A stretch of 64,000 nt of DNA, from NCBI RefSeq assembly GCF_001724605.1, contig NZ_MEEX01000006.1, positions 218,702 to 282,701 of the forward strand, in the 5' to 3' direction. A program made the translations under genes and the position numbers. Below are positions 19,247 to 28,047 of the stretch, one piece after another; the stretch's first letter is position 1, and the number at the start of each line of letters is the position of its first letter. Origin of the DNA: Phenylobacterium sp. SCN 70-31. GTDB taxonomy: Bacteria > Pseudomonadota > Alphaproteobacteria > Caulobacterales > Caulobacteraceae. Below the pieces are notes generated by a model. It was not told the origin of the DNA. It saw only the letters and a program-made list of their open reading frames with translations, and did not search any database.

Positions 19247-20101
19247 TCAGCCCTCCACGGCGTCCAGGCCGATGTCGAGGACGCGGACGGAATGGGTCAG
19301 GGCGCCCACGCTGATCACGTCCACGCCCGTCTCGGCGATTTCGCGCACTGTCTCCAGGGTCACGCCGCCCGACGCCTCCAGGGGGAGGCGGCCGTCGACG
19401 ATCCGGACCGCCTCGCGCATGTCGGCCAGCTCGAAATTGTCCAGCATGATGACGTCGGGGTCGCCGGCCAGCGCTTCCTGGAGCTGATTCAGGCTGTCGA
19501 CCTCGACCTCCACCTTCACCAGGTGGCCCGCGAAGGCCTTGGCGCGCCGAACGGCTTCGCCCACGGAACCGCAGGCGGCCACGTGGTTGTCCTTGATGAG
19601 GATGGCGTCATCCAGGCCGAAGCGGTGGTTGACCCCGCCGCCGCAGCGCACGGCGTACTTCTCCAGGGCGCGCAGGCCGGGCGTCGTCTTCCGGGTGTCG
19701 GTGATGCGCGCCTTCGTGCCGGCGACCGCGTCGACGTAGTCCTGGGTCAGGGTGGCGATGCCGCAGAGGCGGCCCAGCAGGTTCAGCGCCGTGCGTTCGG
19801 CGGTCAGGATCGCCCGCGCGTTGCCGCTGACCCGCGCCAGGGCGCTGCCGGCCGGCGCCACGAGGCCGTCGGCGCTCAGCGCCTCCACCGTCGCGGTGGG
19901 ATCGATCTCGGCCAGGGTCAGTCGGATGCAGGCCAGCCCGGCCACCACGCCGCCCCTGCGGGCCACGAAGTCGGCCGTCAGTCGCGCATCGGCCGGTACG
20001 CAGGCCTGGCCGGTGATGTCGCCCGCGCGGCCCAGGTCCTCGGCCAGGGCGGTGCGGATGATGGGCTGGACGAGCAGGTCGGGTAGGGGATCGAGGGTCA
20101 T
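19247..20101 (-). CDS. nadC: nicotinate-nucleotide diphosphorylase (carboxylating)
   Basis: 284 residues, full length for quinolinate phosphoribosyltransferase. Family blocks are EDLGRAGDITGQA, RTALNLLGRLCGIAT, RKTTPGLRALEKYAVRCGGG, NHRFGLDDAILIKDNH, EVEVDSLNQ and EASGGVTLETV. It converts quinolinate and PRPP to nicotinate mononucleotide, the step after NadA/NadB. Its ATG overlaps the stop of the upstream TetR gene (ATGA), so it is translated with that regulator. It is separated from nadA and nadB by three genes. Confidence 0.96.
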   Translation of the reverse strand: MTLDPLPDLLVQPIIRTALAEDLGRAGDITGQACVPADARLTADFVARRGGVVAGLACIRLTLAEIDPTATVEALSADGLVAPAGSALARVSGNARAILTAERTALNLLGRLCGIATLTQDYVDAVAGTKARITDTRKTTPGLRALEKYAVRCGGGVNHRFGLDDAILIKDNHVAACGSVGEAVRRAKAFAGHLVKVEVEVDSLNQLQEALAGDPDVIMLDNFELADMREAVRIVDGRLPLEASGGVTLETVREIAETGVDVISVGALTHSVRVLDIGLDAVEG

Positions 20102-20712
20102 GGTTGTCTGTCTTGCGCTTCCTGGGTGACGCCCGCGAGAAACCCGCGGATCAGGGTGAGAGTGGCGGCGCGGACTTCGAGGCTCGCCGCCTGGGGATCG
20201 GCCGCCACCGCGATGCGCAGCGCGCCCTGGACGAAGGCGCCGAAGACGAGATGCGAGAGCGTCGGCACGATGGCCTCGTCCAGCAGGCCCGCCTCGCCGA
20301 GATGGCCCATCGCGTGGGCGATGAGCCCGATGCACACGGGCTCCTGCAGGGCGATCCACTGCTCGAAACCCAGCACCGACGGACCGTCGATCAGCAGCAG
20401 CCGCCGGGCGTCGGCGGCTTCGTAGGCGTCGAACATCTTGCCCCCGCCCACGACGATCTCCTGCAACGGGTGCGTACCCTCGGCCATGGTGGAGACGTCC
20501 ACGTAGCGGGCCACGTCGAGCATCACCGCGTCGCAGGCGGCGCGGAACAGGTCGGTCTTGTCCTTGAACTGGTAGTAGACCGCGCCCTTGGTCAGGCCCG
20601 CGGCGGCGGCGACCTCGTCGACGGACACCGCCGCGTAGCCGTTCTCGGCGAACAGCCGGCGGGCCTGGGCGACCAGGCGATCGCGATTGGTCAGCGGCGC
20701 CGTTGACATCAT
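20098..20712 (-). CDS. TetR family transcriptional regulator coupled to nadC
   Basis: The ATG at 20712 gives 204 residues (a second ATG follows at 20709). The helix-turn-helix is SVDEVAAAAGLTKGAVYYQF at about residues 29-48, with the YYQFKDKTDLF recognition end of TetR proteins. No ribosome binding site is visible because the start codon lies inside a palindrome, so a leaderless or repressed transcript is possible. The frame back to a TTG at 20748 is unlikely. It is divergent from the membrane gene at 20760. Confidence 0.87.
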   Translation of the reverse strand: MMSTAPLTNRDRLVAQARRLFAENGYAAVSVDEVAAAAGLTKGAVYYQFKDKTDLFRAACDAVMLDVARYVDVSTMAEGTHPLQEIVVGGGKMFDAYEAADARRLLLIDGPSVLGFEQWIALQEPVCIGLIAHAMGHLGEAGLLDEAIVPTLSHLVFGAFVQGALRIAVAADPQAASLEVRAATLTLIRGFLAGVTQEAQDRQP

Positions 20713-20744
20713 ACCGTTGGTATGTCGATCATACTGCCGGTATG
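20710..20744. promoter_or_regulatory. two tandem TetR operators
   Basis: CATACCGTTGGTATG (20710-20724) has perfect 6-bp arms, and CATACTGCCGGTATG (20730-20744) has 5-bp arms. Their centres are exactly 20 bp apart, two helical turns. They lie between the start codons of the TetR gene and the divergent membrane gene, and the first overlaps the TetR start codon. Confidence 0.8.
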
Positions 20745-20759
20745 ACAAGGGGCCGGGCC

Positions 20760-21365
20760 ATGCGCGCGCCGACTTGGACGATCGTGCTGTCGGCGGCCGT
20801 CGCCGCGCTCGTGCTGGGGGCTGTGTTCATGGCTCGCGGCGGCGGCTGGACCGTGGACGGCGCCCTGGAAGGCGTTCGGATCACGGCGCGCTGGGCCTTC
20901 CCGTGGTTCATCCTGGCCTGGAGCGCCTCGTCCCTGGCGCGGCTGTGGCCCGGCGGCTGGCGCAGTGCGCTGCTGCGGCGTCGGCGGGCGATCGGCCTGG
21001 CGTTCGCGGCCAATCACTTCGTCCATCTGGGCTTCATTGTCCTGGCGGCCGGCGTCTTCGCCATGCCCTTGAGCCCGGTGTCGGTCATAGGCGGCGGGAT
21101 CACCTATGCGATGATCGCGGCGATGGCGGCGACGTCCAGCGACGCGGCGGTGCGCTGGATGGGCCGCGCGCGCTGGAAGATCCTGCACGCCGTGGGGGGC
21201 TGGATGGTGCTGCTGGTCTTCACCAACAGCTATGTGGGCCGGCTGGGCGAAAAGCCCTGGCTGGCGATCCCCGCGGTGGGCCTCATCGCGCTGGCGCTGC
21301 TGGTGCGCGTCGCGGCGACGCTGAAGGGCAGGCTCAGCGGGCCGGCGGCCCCCGCGACCCTCTGA
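20760..21365 (+). CDS. ferric reductase-like / b561-like integral membrane protein
   Basis: The ATG at 20760 follows AAGGGG by seven bases and gives 201 residues; an ATG at 20742 inside the operator is an alternative. About six hydrophobic segments are seen. Histidines in NHFVHLGF and WKILHAVGG sit at membrane segments and could ligate heme, as in ferric-reductase-like transmembrane domains. No flavin or NAD domain is present. It is probably controlled by the divergent TetR protein. Function is tentative. Confidence 0.6.
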   Translation: MRAPTWTIVLSAAVAALVLGAVFMARGGGWTVDGALEGVRITARWAFPWFILAWSASSLARLWPGGWRSALLRRRRAIGLAFAANHFVHLGFIVLAAGVFAMPLSPVSVIGGGITYAMIAAMAATSSDAAVRWMGRARWKILHAVGGWMVLLVFTNSYVGRLGEKPWLAIPAVGLIALALLVRVAATLKGRLSGPAAPATL

Positions 21366-21367
21366 CC

Positions 21368-22879
21368 TCAGGCCGCCTGGCATGGCGCGCGTTCGGCCAG
21401 GGTGACGAAGGTCCGCTCGGCCTCGAGGACGCCCGGGAAGTCCGAGCGGAAATGTCCGCCGCGGCTCTCGCGCCGCTCCAGAGCGGCGCGGGCGATCAGC
21501 CGCGCGGCGACAAGGGCCGCGGCGCAGCCGTGCCGGCCCTGCAGGAGGTCGATCTCGTGCAGGAGGCGCGTCAGCCCGGCCGCGTCGCGGATCACGCCGG
21601 CGTCGCGGCTCATGGCGCCGCGCAGCGCCTGGAGAGCCTCGTCGGGCAGGTCGGGCGCAGGCGTCGCGCGGAGCGGGGGCAGGTCCGAGCCCGTGTCCTC
21701 GCGCGCGGCGCGACCGGCCCGTTCGCCGAAGACGGCGGCCTCCAGCAACGAGTTCGACGCCAGTCGATTGGCGCCGTGCACGCCGGTCGAGGCGCATTCG
21801 CCCGCGGCGTAGAGGCCGGCCAGGCTCGTACGGCCGTCCTTGTCCGTGGCGATCCCGCCCATGTGGTAGTGGCAGGCCGGCGCAACCGGGATCGGCTGGA
21901 TCCGCGGGTCGATCCCACCGCCCATGCAGGCGGCGAACACCGCGGGGAACGCGTCCGGGAAATGGGCGCCGACGGCCTGGCGGGCGTCCAGGAACACGCC
22001 GCGCCCGGCCGCCCGCTCGGCGTGGATGGCGCGGGCCACCACGTCGCGCGGCGCCAGTTCGGCGTCGGGGTGGTAGCGCGTCATGAACGCCTCGCCCGCG
22101 CCGTCGATCAGGGTGGCGCCCTCGCCGCGCAGGGCTTCGGTGGCCAGAGGCGCGGGATCTCGGCCGATGTCGATGGCGGTGGGATGGAACTGGACGAACT
22201 CGGGATCGGCGATCGTCGCGCCGGCCAGGGCCGCCAGCCCCAGGCCCTCGCCGCGCAACTCGGGCGGGGTGGTGGTGACGGCGTAGAGGCCGCCGATCCC
22301 CCCGGTCGCCAGGATGACGGCGCGCGCGGTGATCTCCACCACCTCGCGGCCGATGCGGGCCTGCACGCCGCGCACGCGGCCGCTCGCGTCCTGCAACAGG
22401 CCCACGAGGCGTGCGCCGGCGCGCACCTGGATGTGCGGCGCGGCCAGCGCGGCGACCACCACCGCCTGCATGATCGCCCTGCCGGCCTGGTCGCCCTTCA
22501 CGCGGGCCACACGGGCGCGGCTGTGCGCGGCCTCCAGGCTCTGGGAGAATCCGCCGTCCTCGGTCCTGTCGAACGGCGCGCCCAGGGCGGCCAGCCGGCG
22601 CACGGCCGCCGGGCCTTCCTCGGCCAGCAGGCGGGCGACCTCGGGAACCACCAGCCCCGCGCCGGCGGCGACGGTGTCGGCGGCGTGTAGGGCGGGCGCG
22701 TCGTCCTCGCCCAGCGCGGCGGCCACCCCGCCTTGCGCCCAGGCCGAGGAGCACCCGCTGTTCAGCGGCGCGTCGGTGAGGACCAGCACCCTGGCGGGCG
22801 CCGCGGCCAGGGCGGCGGTCAGGCCTGCGAGGCCCGCGCCCACCACGATGACGCCGTCATGATTCAGGCGCTCAGGCAT
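21368..22879 (-). CDS. nadB: L-aspartate oxidase
   Basis: 503 residues. The FAD-binding GAGLAGLTAALAA is at the N-terminus, followed by SGCSSAWAQGGVAAALG, EAAHSRARVARVKGDQAG, ATGGIGGLYAVTT, EFVQFHPTAID, HYHMGGIATD and GECASTGVHGANRLASNSL. These are the succinate-dehydrogenase-like blocks of NadB. It oxidises aspartate to iminoaspartate for NadA. Its first bases overlap the end of the GyrI-like gene by eight bases, so nadA, the GyrI-like gene and nadB form one operon. Confidence 0.95.
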   Translation of the reverse strand: MPERLNHDGVIVVGAGLAGLTAALAAAPARVLVLTDAPLNSGCSSAWAQGGVAAALGEDDAPALHAADTVAAGAGLVVPEVARLLAEEGPAAVRRLAALGAPFDRTEDGGFSQSLEAAHSRARVARVKGDQAGRAIMQAVVVAALAAPHIQVRAGARLVGLLQDASGRVRGVQARIGREVVEITARAVILATGGIGGLYAVTTTPPELRGEGLGLAALAGATIADPEFVQFHPTAIDIGRDPAPLATEALRGEGATLIDGAGEAFMTRYHPDAELAPRDVVARAIHAERAAGRGVFLDARQAVGAHFPDAFPAVFAACMGGGIDPRIQPIPVAPACHYHMGGIATDKDGRTSLAGLYAAGECASTGVHGANRLASNSLLEAAVFGERAGRAAREDTGSDLPPLRATPAPDLPDEALQALRGAMSRDAGVIRDAAGLTRLLHEIDLLQGRHGCAAALVAARLIARAALERRESRGGHFRSDFPGVLEAERTFVTLAERAPCQAA

Positions 22880-23342
22880 CGCTCGCCTCGTAGAACACGT
22901 CGGTCCGCCGGGCCCGGGCCTCGGGCATGAAGAGGCCGTGCACCTCCCAATGGACGCCGGTCAGCCGGCGGCCCAGGCGCGCCGCGCCGTCCCTGGCCGC
23001 GGCATGGGCCAGGCCGCGCTCGGACCAGGGTCCCAGGTGTGTCACCTGCACGGCCTCGCCGGCCGGGGTGCGCCAGGGCGAGACCGCGCCCAGGCCCGGA
23101 AAGTCGCGGGCCACGCCCACGCCGATGCGCAGGTCCAGGACGCCGTCGTCCTCGCCCTCGCACATCACCACGTCGCCCCAATAGGGACCCCAGGTCCCGG
23201 TGCGAAGCGCCGCATGGACCGAGTCCAGGGCCTTGAAGACGACCTCGCCCATCTGTTCGGGACGGACGCGGGCGGCGACGGCCGCGATCGGTTTGGCCGC
23301 CACGGGCGTGACGACCGGCTGATAGGTCGTCTCGGGCGCCAT
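22872..23342 (-). CDS. GyrI-like domain protein within the nadA-nadB operon
   Basis: 156 residues, starting two bases after the nadA stop and overlapping nadB by eight bases. It resembles the GyrI-like/AraC effector-binding fold: an N-terminal VAAKPIAAVAARVRPEQMGE strand-helix, VVMCEGEDDGVLDLRIGVGV, then AVQVTHLGPWSERG near the ligand pocket. No DNA-binding domain is present. Such domains bind small ligands or act as cyclopropanoid hydrolases. Its place in an NAD operon suggests a ligand or stability role in that pathway, but nothing in the sequence proves it. Confidence 0.72.
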   Translation of the reverse strand: MAPETTYQPVVTPVAAKPIAAVAARVRPEQMGEVVFKALDSVHAALRTGTWGPYWGDVVMCEGEDDGVLDLRIGVGVARDFPGLGAVSPWRTPAGEAVQVTHLGPWSERGLAHAAARDGAARLGRRLTGVHWEVHGLFMPEARARRTDVFYEASDA

Positions 23343-23344
23343 CG

Positions 23345-24430
23345 TCAGATCAGCTCCACGTCGACGTGGTGGCGGGCCTTCACCAGGTCGTAGCGGGCGG
23401 GCGTCACCGGGGGCGGCAGGTCGACCATGCGCTGGACGGCCAGCCGTGCGCGCTCGGCGATCGCCGGATCGACGGTCACCTCGTAGCGGTCGTGGACCAG
23501 CGCCTCGTAGATGTTCTCCAGCGTGATCCGCTTCATGTGCGGGCACAGGTTGCAGGGGCGCACGAACTCGGTGTCCACCGCGTCGGCGGCGACGTTGTCG
23601 GCCATCGAACACTCGGTGATGAGCACCACGCGCTTGGGCTTCCGCTGAATGACGTAGTCGTTCATCGCCGCCGTCGAGCCGGCGAAGTCCGACACCTCCA
23701 GCACTTCGGCCGGGCACTCGGGGTGGGCCAGCACCTCGGCGTCGGGATAGGCGGCCTTGATCTCCAGGATGTCGGCGGCGGTGAAGCGCTCGTGCACCTC
23801 GCAGCGGCCCTTCCAGGAGATGATGCCGATGTGGGTCTGGCGGGCCACGTTGCGGGCCAGGAACTCGTCGGGGATCAGGATCACCCGGTCGACGCCCCAT
23901 TGGCGCGCGGCTTCCTCCACCACCTGCACGGCGTTGGCGCTGGTGCAGCAGATGTCGGTCTCGGCCTTCACGTCGGCCGTGGTGTTCACATAGGTCACCA
24001 CCGGCAGGCCCGGATAGCGCTGCTTGATCAGGCGCACGTCGGCGCCCGTGATCGAGGAGGCCAGCGAGCAGCCGGCCCGCAGGTCGGGGATCAGCACGCG
24101 CTTCTCCGGCGACAGGATCTTGGAGGTCTCGGCCATGAAGTGGACGCCGGCCTGGACGATCACCTTCGCGTCCGACCGCGCGGCTTCCTTGGCCAGGCCC
24201 AGGCTGTCGCCCACATAGTCCCCGACGCCATGGAAGATCTCGGGCGTCATGTAGTTGTGGGCCAGGATGACGGCGTCCTTCTCCCGCTTCAGCCGGTTGA
24301 TCTCGGCGATCAGCGGGGCCTGCACGCGCCATTCCATGGGCGTGACATGCCGTTTGACCTTCTCCCAAGCGGGTGCGGTCGCGGCTTGGACTTCCGGCGT
24401 AAAGTCGAACTGGAACCCGTCGGCGGCCAT
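23345..24430 (-). CDS. nadA: quinolinate synthase A
   Basis: 361 residues. It has [33 protein letters not shown], the three [4Fe-4S] Cys regions ([32 protein letters not shown]), and [12 protein letters not shown]. It condenses iminoaspartate with dihydroxyacetone phosphate to quinolinate. It leads the nadA-GyrI-nadB operon, preceded by a GGAGGG ribosome site and the two palindromic operators listed next. Confidence 0.96.
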   Translation of the reverse strand: MAADGFQFDFTPEVQAATAPAWEKVKRHVTPMEWRVQAPLIAEINRLKREKDAVILAHNYMTPEIFHGVGDYVGDSLGLAKEAARSDAKVIVQAGVHFMAETSKILSPEKRVLIPDLRAGCSLASSITGADVRLIKQRYPGLPVVTYVNTTADVKAETDICCTSANAVQVVEEAARQWGVDRVILIPDEFLARNVARQTHIGIISWKGRCEVHERFTAADILEIKAAYPDAEVLAHPECPAEVLEVSDFAGSTAAMNDYVIQRKPKRVVLITECSMADNVAADAVDTEFVRPCNLCPHMKRITLENIYEALVHDRYEVTVDPAIAERARLAVQRMVDLPPPVTPARYDLVKARHHVDVELI

Positions 24431-24440
24431 GGAACCCTCC

Positions 24441-24522
24441 TTATGCTCAAAGTGAGCATTTCTCAGGCCTATAAAAAGGCGTCACGTTGCGAGTCGGACG
24501 CTTATGCTCACTTCGAGCATAA
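24441..24522. promoter_or_regulatory. paired palindromic operators of the nad operon
   Basis: Two matching palindromes: ATGCTCA-AAG-TGAGCAT (24443-24459) and TTATGCTC-N5-GAGCATAA (24502-24522). Centres are about 61 bp apart, near six helical turns. A TATA-like stretch lies between them. The site nearest nadA also lies just upstream of its ribosome site. Alphaproteobacterial nad operons are known to be repressed by NadQ/NrtR-type Nudix-family regulators; that these are such sites is inference. No regulator gene is in the window. Confidence 0.8.
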
Positions 24523-24574
24523 CGACTATATGGGCCTGACGTAGGGGTGCGCAAGGAGATTCGAACGGTGTGCG

Positions 24575-26542
24575 CTAACGGATCGTCTCGGCGATCTGCC
24601 GGGCCAGGGCGTCGCGCCCGTAGGGCTTGTGCAGCAGCGGCCAGGGTGCGGCGCGGGCGGTCGAGAGCACGTCGCCGGTGTAGCCGGACGACAGGATGAC
24701 GCGCAGGCCGGGGCGCAGTGTCGTGGCCTCGTGGGCCAGATCCACGCCGGTCTTGTCGCCGGGCATGATGAGGTCCGTGAGAAGGAGGTCGATGGCGGCC
24801 CCGCTGCGCACGACGCCGAGGGCGGCTTCGGCGTCCCCCACGCGCCGCACCCGGTGCCCCAGGTCGATCAGCATCTCCTCGACCATTTCGGCCACCTGGA
24901 GGTCGTCTTCCGCCAGCAGGATGTCCAGGCGCGGCCCCGCTGCGGCCGGCGGCGGATCGAGGGCGGCCGCCGCCGCCTCGCCGGCCATGCGAGGCAGGTA
25001 CAGGCGCACGCTGGAGCCCTTGCCCGGCGTGCTGTCGACCGTCACCGCGCCGCCGCTCTGACGGGTGAATCCGTAGACCTGGCTGAGGCCCAGCCCCGTG
25101 CCCCGGCCCTGCGGCTTGGTGGTGAAGAACGGCTCGAAGGCGCGCGCGATGGTCGCGGCGTCCATCCCCTCGCCGGTGTCGTGGACCGAGACACAGATGT
25201 AGTCGCCCGCCGGCAGTTCCTCCACCTGCCGGTCGGCGAGGCGCGCAGGCAAGGTCTCGATGCGGATCATCCCCCCGGGCGGCGTGGCGTCCCGGGCGTT
25301 GACCACGAGGTTCATGATCGCCGCCTCGAACTGGCTGGGGTCCAGATTCGCGACACCGTCCGGCGCCCCCGGCGCCAGGGTCAGGCCCACCGCCTCGCCC
25401 ACCGCGCGGCGCAACAGGGGCTCGCTCTCGGCCAGCACGCCGTCGATGCGCATGAACTCGGGCTTCAGAGTCTGCCGCCGCGCGAAGGCCAGGAGCTGCT
25501 GGGTCAGGCGCTCCCCCCGCCGGGCGGCGCCCAGCGCGGCCTCGATCATCCGTTCGCGGCGTGGGGCGTCTTCGGGCCGCCGCTGCACCATGTCCAGCGC
25601 CCCGATCACCACGGTGAGCAGGTTGTTGAAGTCGTGCGCCACGCCGCCGGTGAGCTGGCCGACGGCCTCCAGCTTCTGGGCCCGCTGCAAGGCGGCCTCG
25701 GCCTCGTCGCGCTCGGCCAGGGCCGCCTGGACCCGTTCGGCCAGCAGCTCGTTGATCCGCGTGAGGTCGGCTTCGGCCTGTTTGGCGTGGGTGACGTCAT
25801 AGCCGACGCCGACATAGCCTTCGAAGGTCCCGTCGGCGCGCCACCTGGGCTGCGACAGCGAACGGACCCAGCGGAATGCGCCGTCCCGGTGGCGATAGCG
25901 GGCCTCGAGGATCACCGGCTCGTGCGCGGATTCCCGCGCGACCTGCTCCGTCAGCACCCGGTCCAGGTCGTCGGGATGCAGGACCTTGCGCCAGTCGAAG
26001 GCGATGGCCTCCTCGTACCCCACGCCCAGGAAGTCGATATAGGCCTCGTTCGCGAACTCCCGCCGTCCGTCCGTCCGGGTCACCCACATCAGCACCGGCG
26101 CGGAGTCCGCGAGGGTGCGAAAGCGCGCTTCGGTCGCCTCCAGCGTCTTCTGGGCCGCGGCCTGGGCGTCCCGGGCGGCGTCGAGCTTCAGGAGGGCGTT
26201 GCGCAGGCCCGCGGACACCACCACGGTCAGGGCGGCCGAAAGCGCGAACATCACCGTCACCGCCAGGCTGTCCGCGCCGGGACCAGTGGTCAGCGGGTCG
26301 ACGCGGCCCAGGATCAGGGCCGCCGCCAGGGTCGCCCAGCCCCAGCGCGGGCCGGCGTAGAGCGTGGCCAGCATCAGGGCGGGGAAGGTGGTCGCCGAGA
26401 CGGTCGTGATGCTGCCGGGGCCAAGGGTGGCCATCCGCGCCAGCACGGCCGCGCCAAGCGCCGCCGCGCAGACGGCGAAGGCCGCGGCGACGTTCGGCGG
26501 CCGCCGGGGGATGAGCCTTATCGGCCAGGCGATCGAGGTCAT
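24575..26542 (-). CDS. membrane hybrid histidine kinase (PAS, HisKA, HATPase, receiver)
   Basis: The ATG at 26542 gives 655 residues (a GTG 36 bases upstream lacks a ribosome site). Four N-terminal membrane helices lie in residues 15-115, then a PAS domain (about 135-265, with RWVRSLSQPRWRADG), a coiled coil, a HisKA phosphoacceptor VAHDFNNLLT, N-box NLVVNARDA, G boxes DTGEGM and GRGTGLGLSQVYGF, and a C-terminal receiver (ILLAEDDLQVAEMV; phospho-Asp in LLLTDLIMPG). It phosphorylates an internal receiver. No partner gene is adjacent. Confidence 0.9.
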   Translation of the reverse strand: MTSIAWPIRLIPRRPPNVAAAFAVCAAALGAAVLARMATLGPGSITTVSATTFPALMLATLYAGPRWGWATLAAALILGRVDPLTTGPGADSLAVTVMFALSAALTVVVSAGLRNALLKLDAARDAQAAAQKTLEATEARFRTLADSAPVLMWVTRTDGRREFANEAYIDFLGVGYEEAIAFDWRKVLHPDDLDRVLTEQVARESAHEPVILEARYRHRDGAFRWVRSLSQPRWRADGTFEGYVGVGYDVTHAKQAEADLTRINELLAERVQAALAERDEAEAALQRAQKLEAVGQLTGGVAHDFNNLLTVVIGALDMVQRRPEDAPRRERMIEAALGAARRGERLTQQLLAFARRQTLKPEFMRIDGVLAESEPLLRRAVGEAVGLTLAPGAPDGVANLDPSQFEAAIMNLVVNARDATPPGGMIRIETLPARLADRQVEELPAGDYICVSVHDTGEGMDAATIARAFEPFFTTKPQGRGTGLGLSQVYGFTRQSGGAVTVDSTPGKGSSVRLYLPRMAGEAAAAALDPPPAAAGPRLDILLAEDDLQVAEMVEEMLIDLGHRVRRVGDAEAALGVVRSGAAIDLLLTDLIMPGDKTGVDLAHEATTLRPGLRVILSSGYTGDVLSTARAAPWPLLHKPYGRDALARQIAETIR

Positions 26543-26801
26543 GTCGGTGCGGTGTGCCTCGCGCGCGCTGTGGGCCACGCCAGCATGGGGTGCGGTCCAA
26601 GACGACGCAACCGTAAGGGCGATCCCCTGGGACGAGATGTCCAGCGTGTCGCAGTTGCACGAAAATTGCCGGAGTCGGGTCCAAATGACGCCGGTATGCG
26701 CCTATATGCGACGCCCGATGCTGCAAGGCCGCCTGTCATGGGTGACGCCGAAAGGGAGGGGTGAGCCCCTGACTTCGAACCCAGATACGAGGCCTCGCGC
26801 C

Positions 26802-28007
26802 ATGGTCGCCGTCGCCGGGGCCGCGACAAGAGGCGCCAGGCTAGGAGCCGTCGTCCTCGCCGCCGGCGCGGCGCTGGCGGGCTGCGCGCCCGAGACCGCC
26901 CGTCCCGTCGCCGAGACGGCGCGCTTCGTGTCCCGTGACATGTCGGATTCGGGCTTGTTCCACCTGGCGGCCGGGATGGATCCCGCCATGCGCGCGCTGG
27001 TCGTCCGGCACGACCCCGGGGTCCGTCGCGCCGACCTGTGGGCGCGGCCCGAGGGTTGGACCCGGCTCGATCTGGAGAACGTTCCCACCCTGGGCCTGGA
27101 CCTGGGCGAGACCGATCCCACGACCGCCGAGGAGCTGAACGCGCTCCGGCCCTTCTCCAAGCTGCCGATCCGGCCGATGCGACCCTTCGTGCTCAAGGAC
27201 ACCGGGCCGGACTACGCCCGTGCGTTCCAGTGCCTGAGCCAGGCCGTCTATTACGAGGCGGCGCGCGAGCCGCGCCTGGGCCAGGAGGCGGTGGCCCAGG
27301 TGGTGCTGAACCGCATGCGCCACCCCGCCTATCCGAAATCGGTTTGCGGCGTCGTCTACCAGGGCTCGGCGCGGGTCACCGGCTGCCAGTTCACCTTCAC
27401 GTGCGACGGCTCGTTGCGCTGGGCCCCCCAGGGCGACCTGTGGCGGCGCGCCCAGGACGTGGCCCGGCGCGCGCTGGCTGGCCATGTGGACAGGACGGTG
27501 GGCTCGGCGACGCACTATCACGCCCAGTACGTCGCCCCTTACTGGGCGCCCACGCTGGTGAAGATGACCCAGGTCGGCCAGCACATCTTCTACCGGTGGA
27601 CCGGGCCGTGGGGCGAGCCGCCGGCCTTCACGGGGCGCTATGCGGGGGGCGAGGCCTATCTGTCGCCGGCCGTCCTGGGCGGCGTGGACGCCCGGACGCA
27701 GGGCGGCCTCCTGGCGCCCGAACTCCAGGGCGTACCGGCCGAACGCCGGATCACCCTGGCGGTGGCCGGAGAGGTCAGGACCTACGACGTGGTCGATCCC
27801 ACCATGCCCGGCGGCGAGCGGACGCGTGTGCGGGGCGTCCTGATGTCCACCCGCCGTCAGCCGACCGCCGAGGAGATCCAGCGCATCAACAAGAGCCTGG
27901 AGGAAGTGGAGCGGACCCTCGACAGGCCCGGCGCTGCGCCGCCTTCGATCTCGTCGTCGGTCCCGCCGGTGAGCGCCGCGCCGCCGGGGACGTCGCCCGC
28001 CGACTGA
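26802..28007 (+). CDS. SleB-type cell wall hydrolase lipoprotein
   Basis: The ATG at 26802 gives 401 residues with a lipoprotein signal peptide and lipobox LAGC (residues 25-28). Residues about 145-270 match the SleB/Hydrolase_2 domain: CLSQAVYYEAAREP, EAVAQVVLNRMRHP, YPKSVCGVVYQG, CQFTFTCDG and a conserved ATHYHAQYV...PYW block. It is likely a lytic transglycosylase or amidase acting on periplasmic peptidoglycan. The C-terminal tail is low in motifs. The frame to the left of 26802 is antisense to the kinase. Confidence 0.85.
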   Translation: MVAVAGAATRGARLGAVVLAAGAALAGCAPETARPVAETARFVSRDMSDSGLFHLAAGMDPAMRALVVRHDPGVRRADLWARPEGWTRLDLENVPTLGLDLGETDPTTAEELNALRPFSKLPIRPMRPFVLKDTGPDYARAFQCLSQAVYYEAAREPRLGQEAVAQVVLNRMRHPAYPKSVCGVVYQGSARVTGCQFTFTCDGSLRWAPQGDLWRRAQDVARRALAGHVDRTVGSATHYHAQYVAPYWAPTLVKMTQVGQHIFYRWTGPWGEPPAFTGRYAGGEAYLSPAVLGGVDARTQGGLLAPELQGVPAERRITLAVAGEVRTYDVVDPTMPGGERTRVRGVLMSTRRQPTAEEIQRINKSLEEVERTLDRPGAAPPSISSSVPPVSAAPPGTSPAD

Positions 28008-28047
28008 TTCTGGCCGCCGGCTTTTCTTCCGGTCGTAGCCGGCGCGT

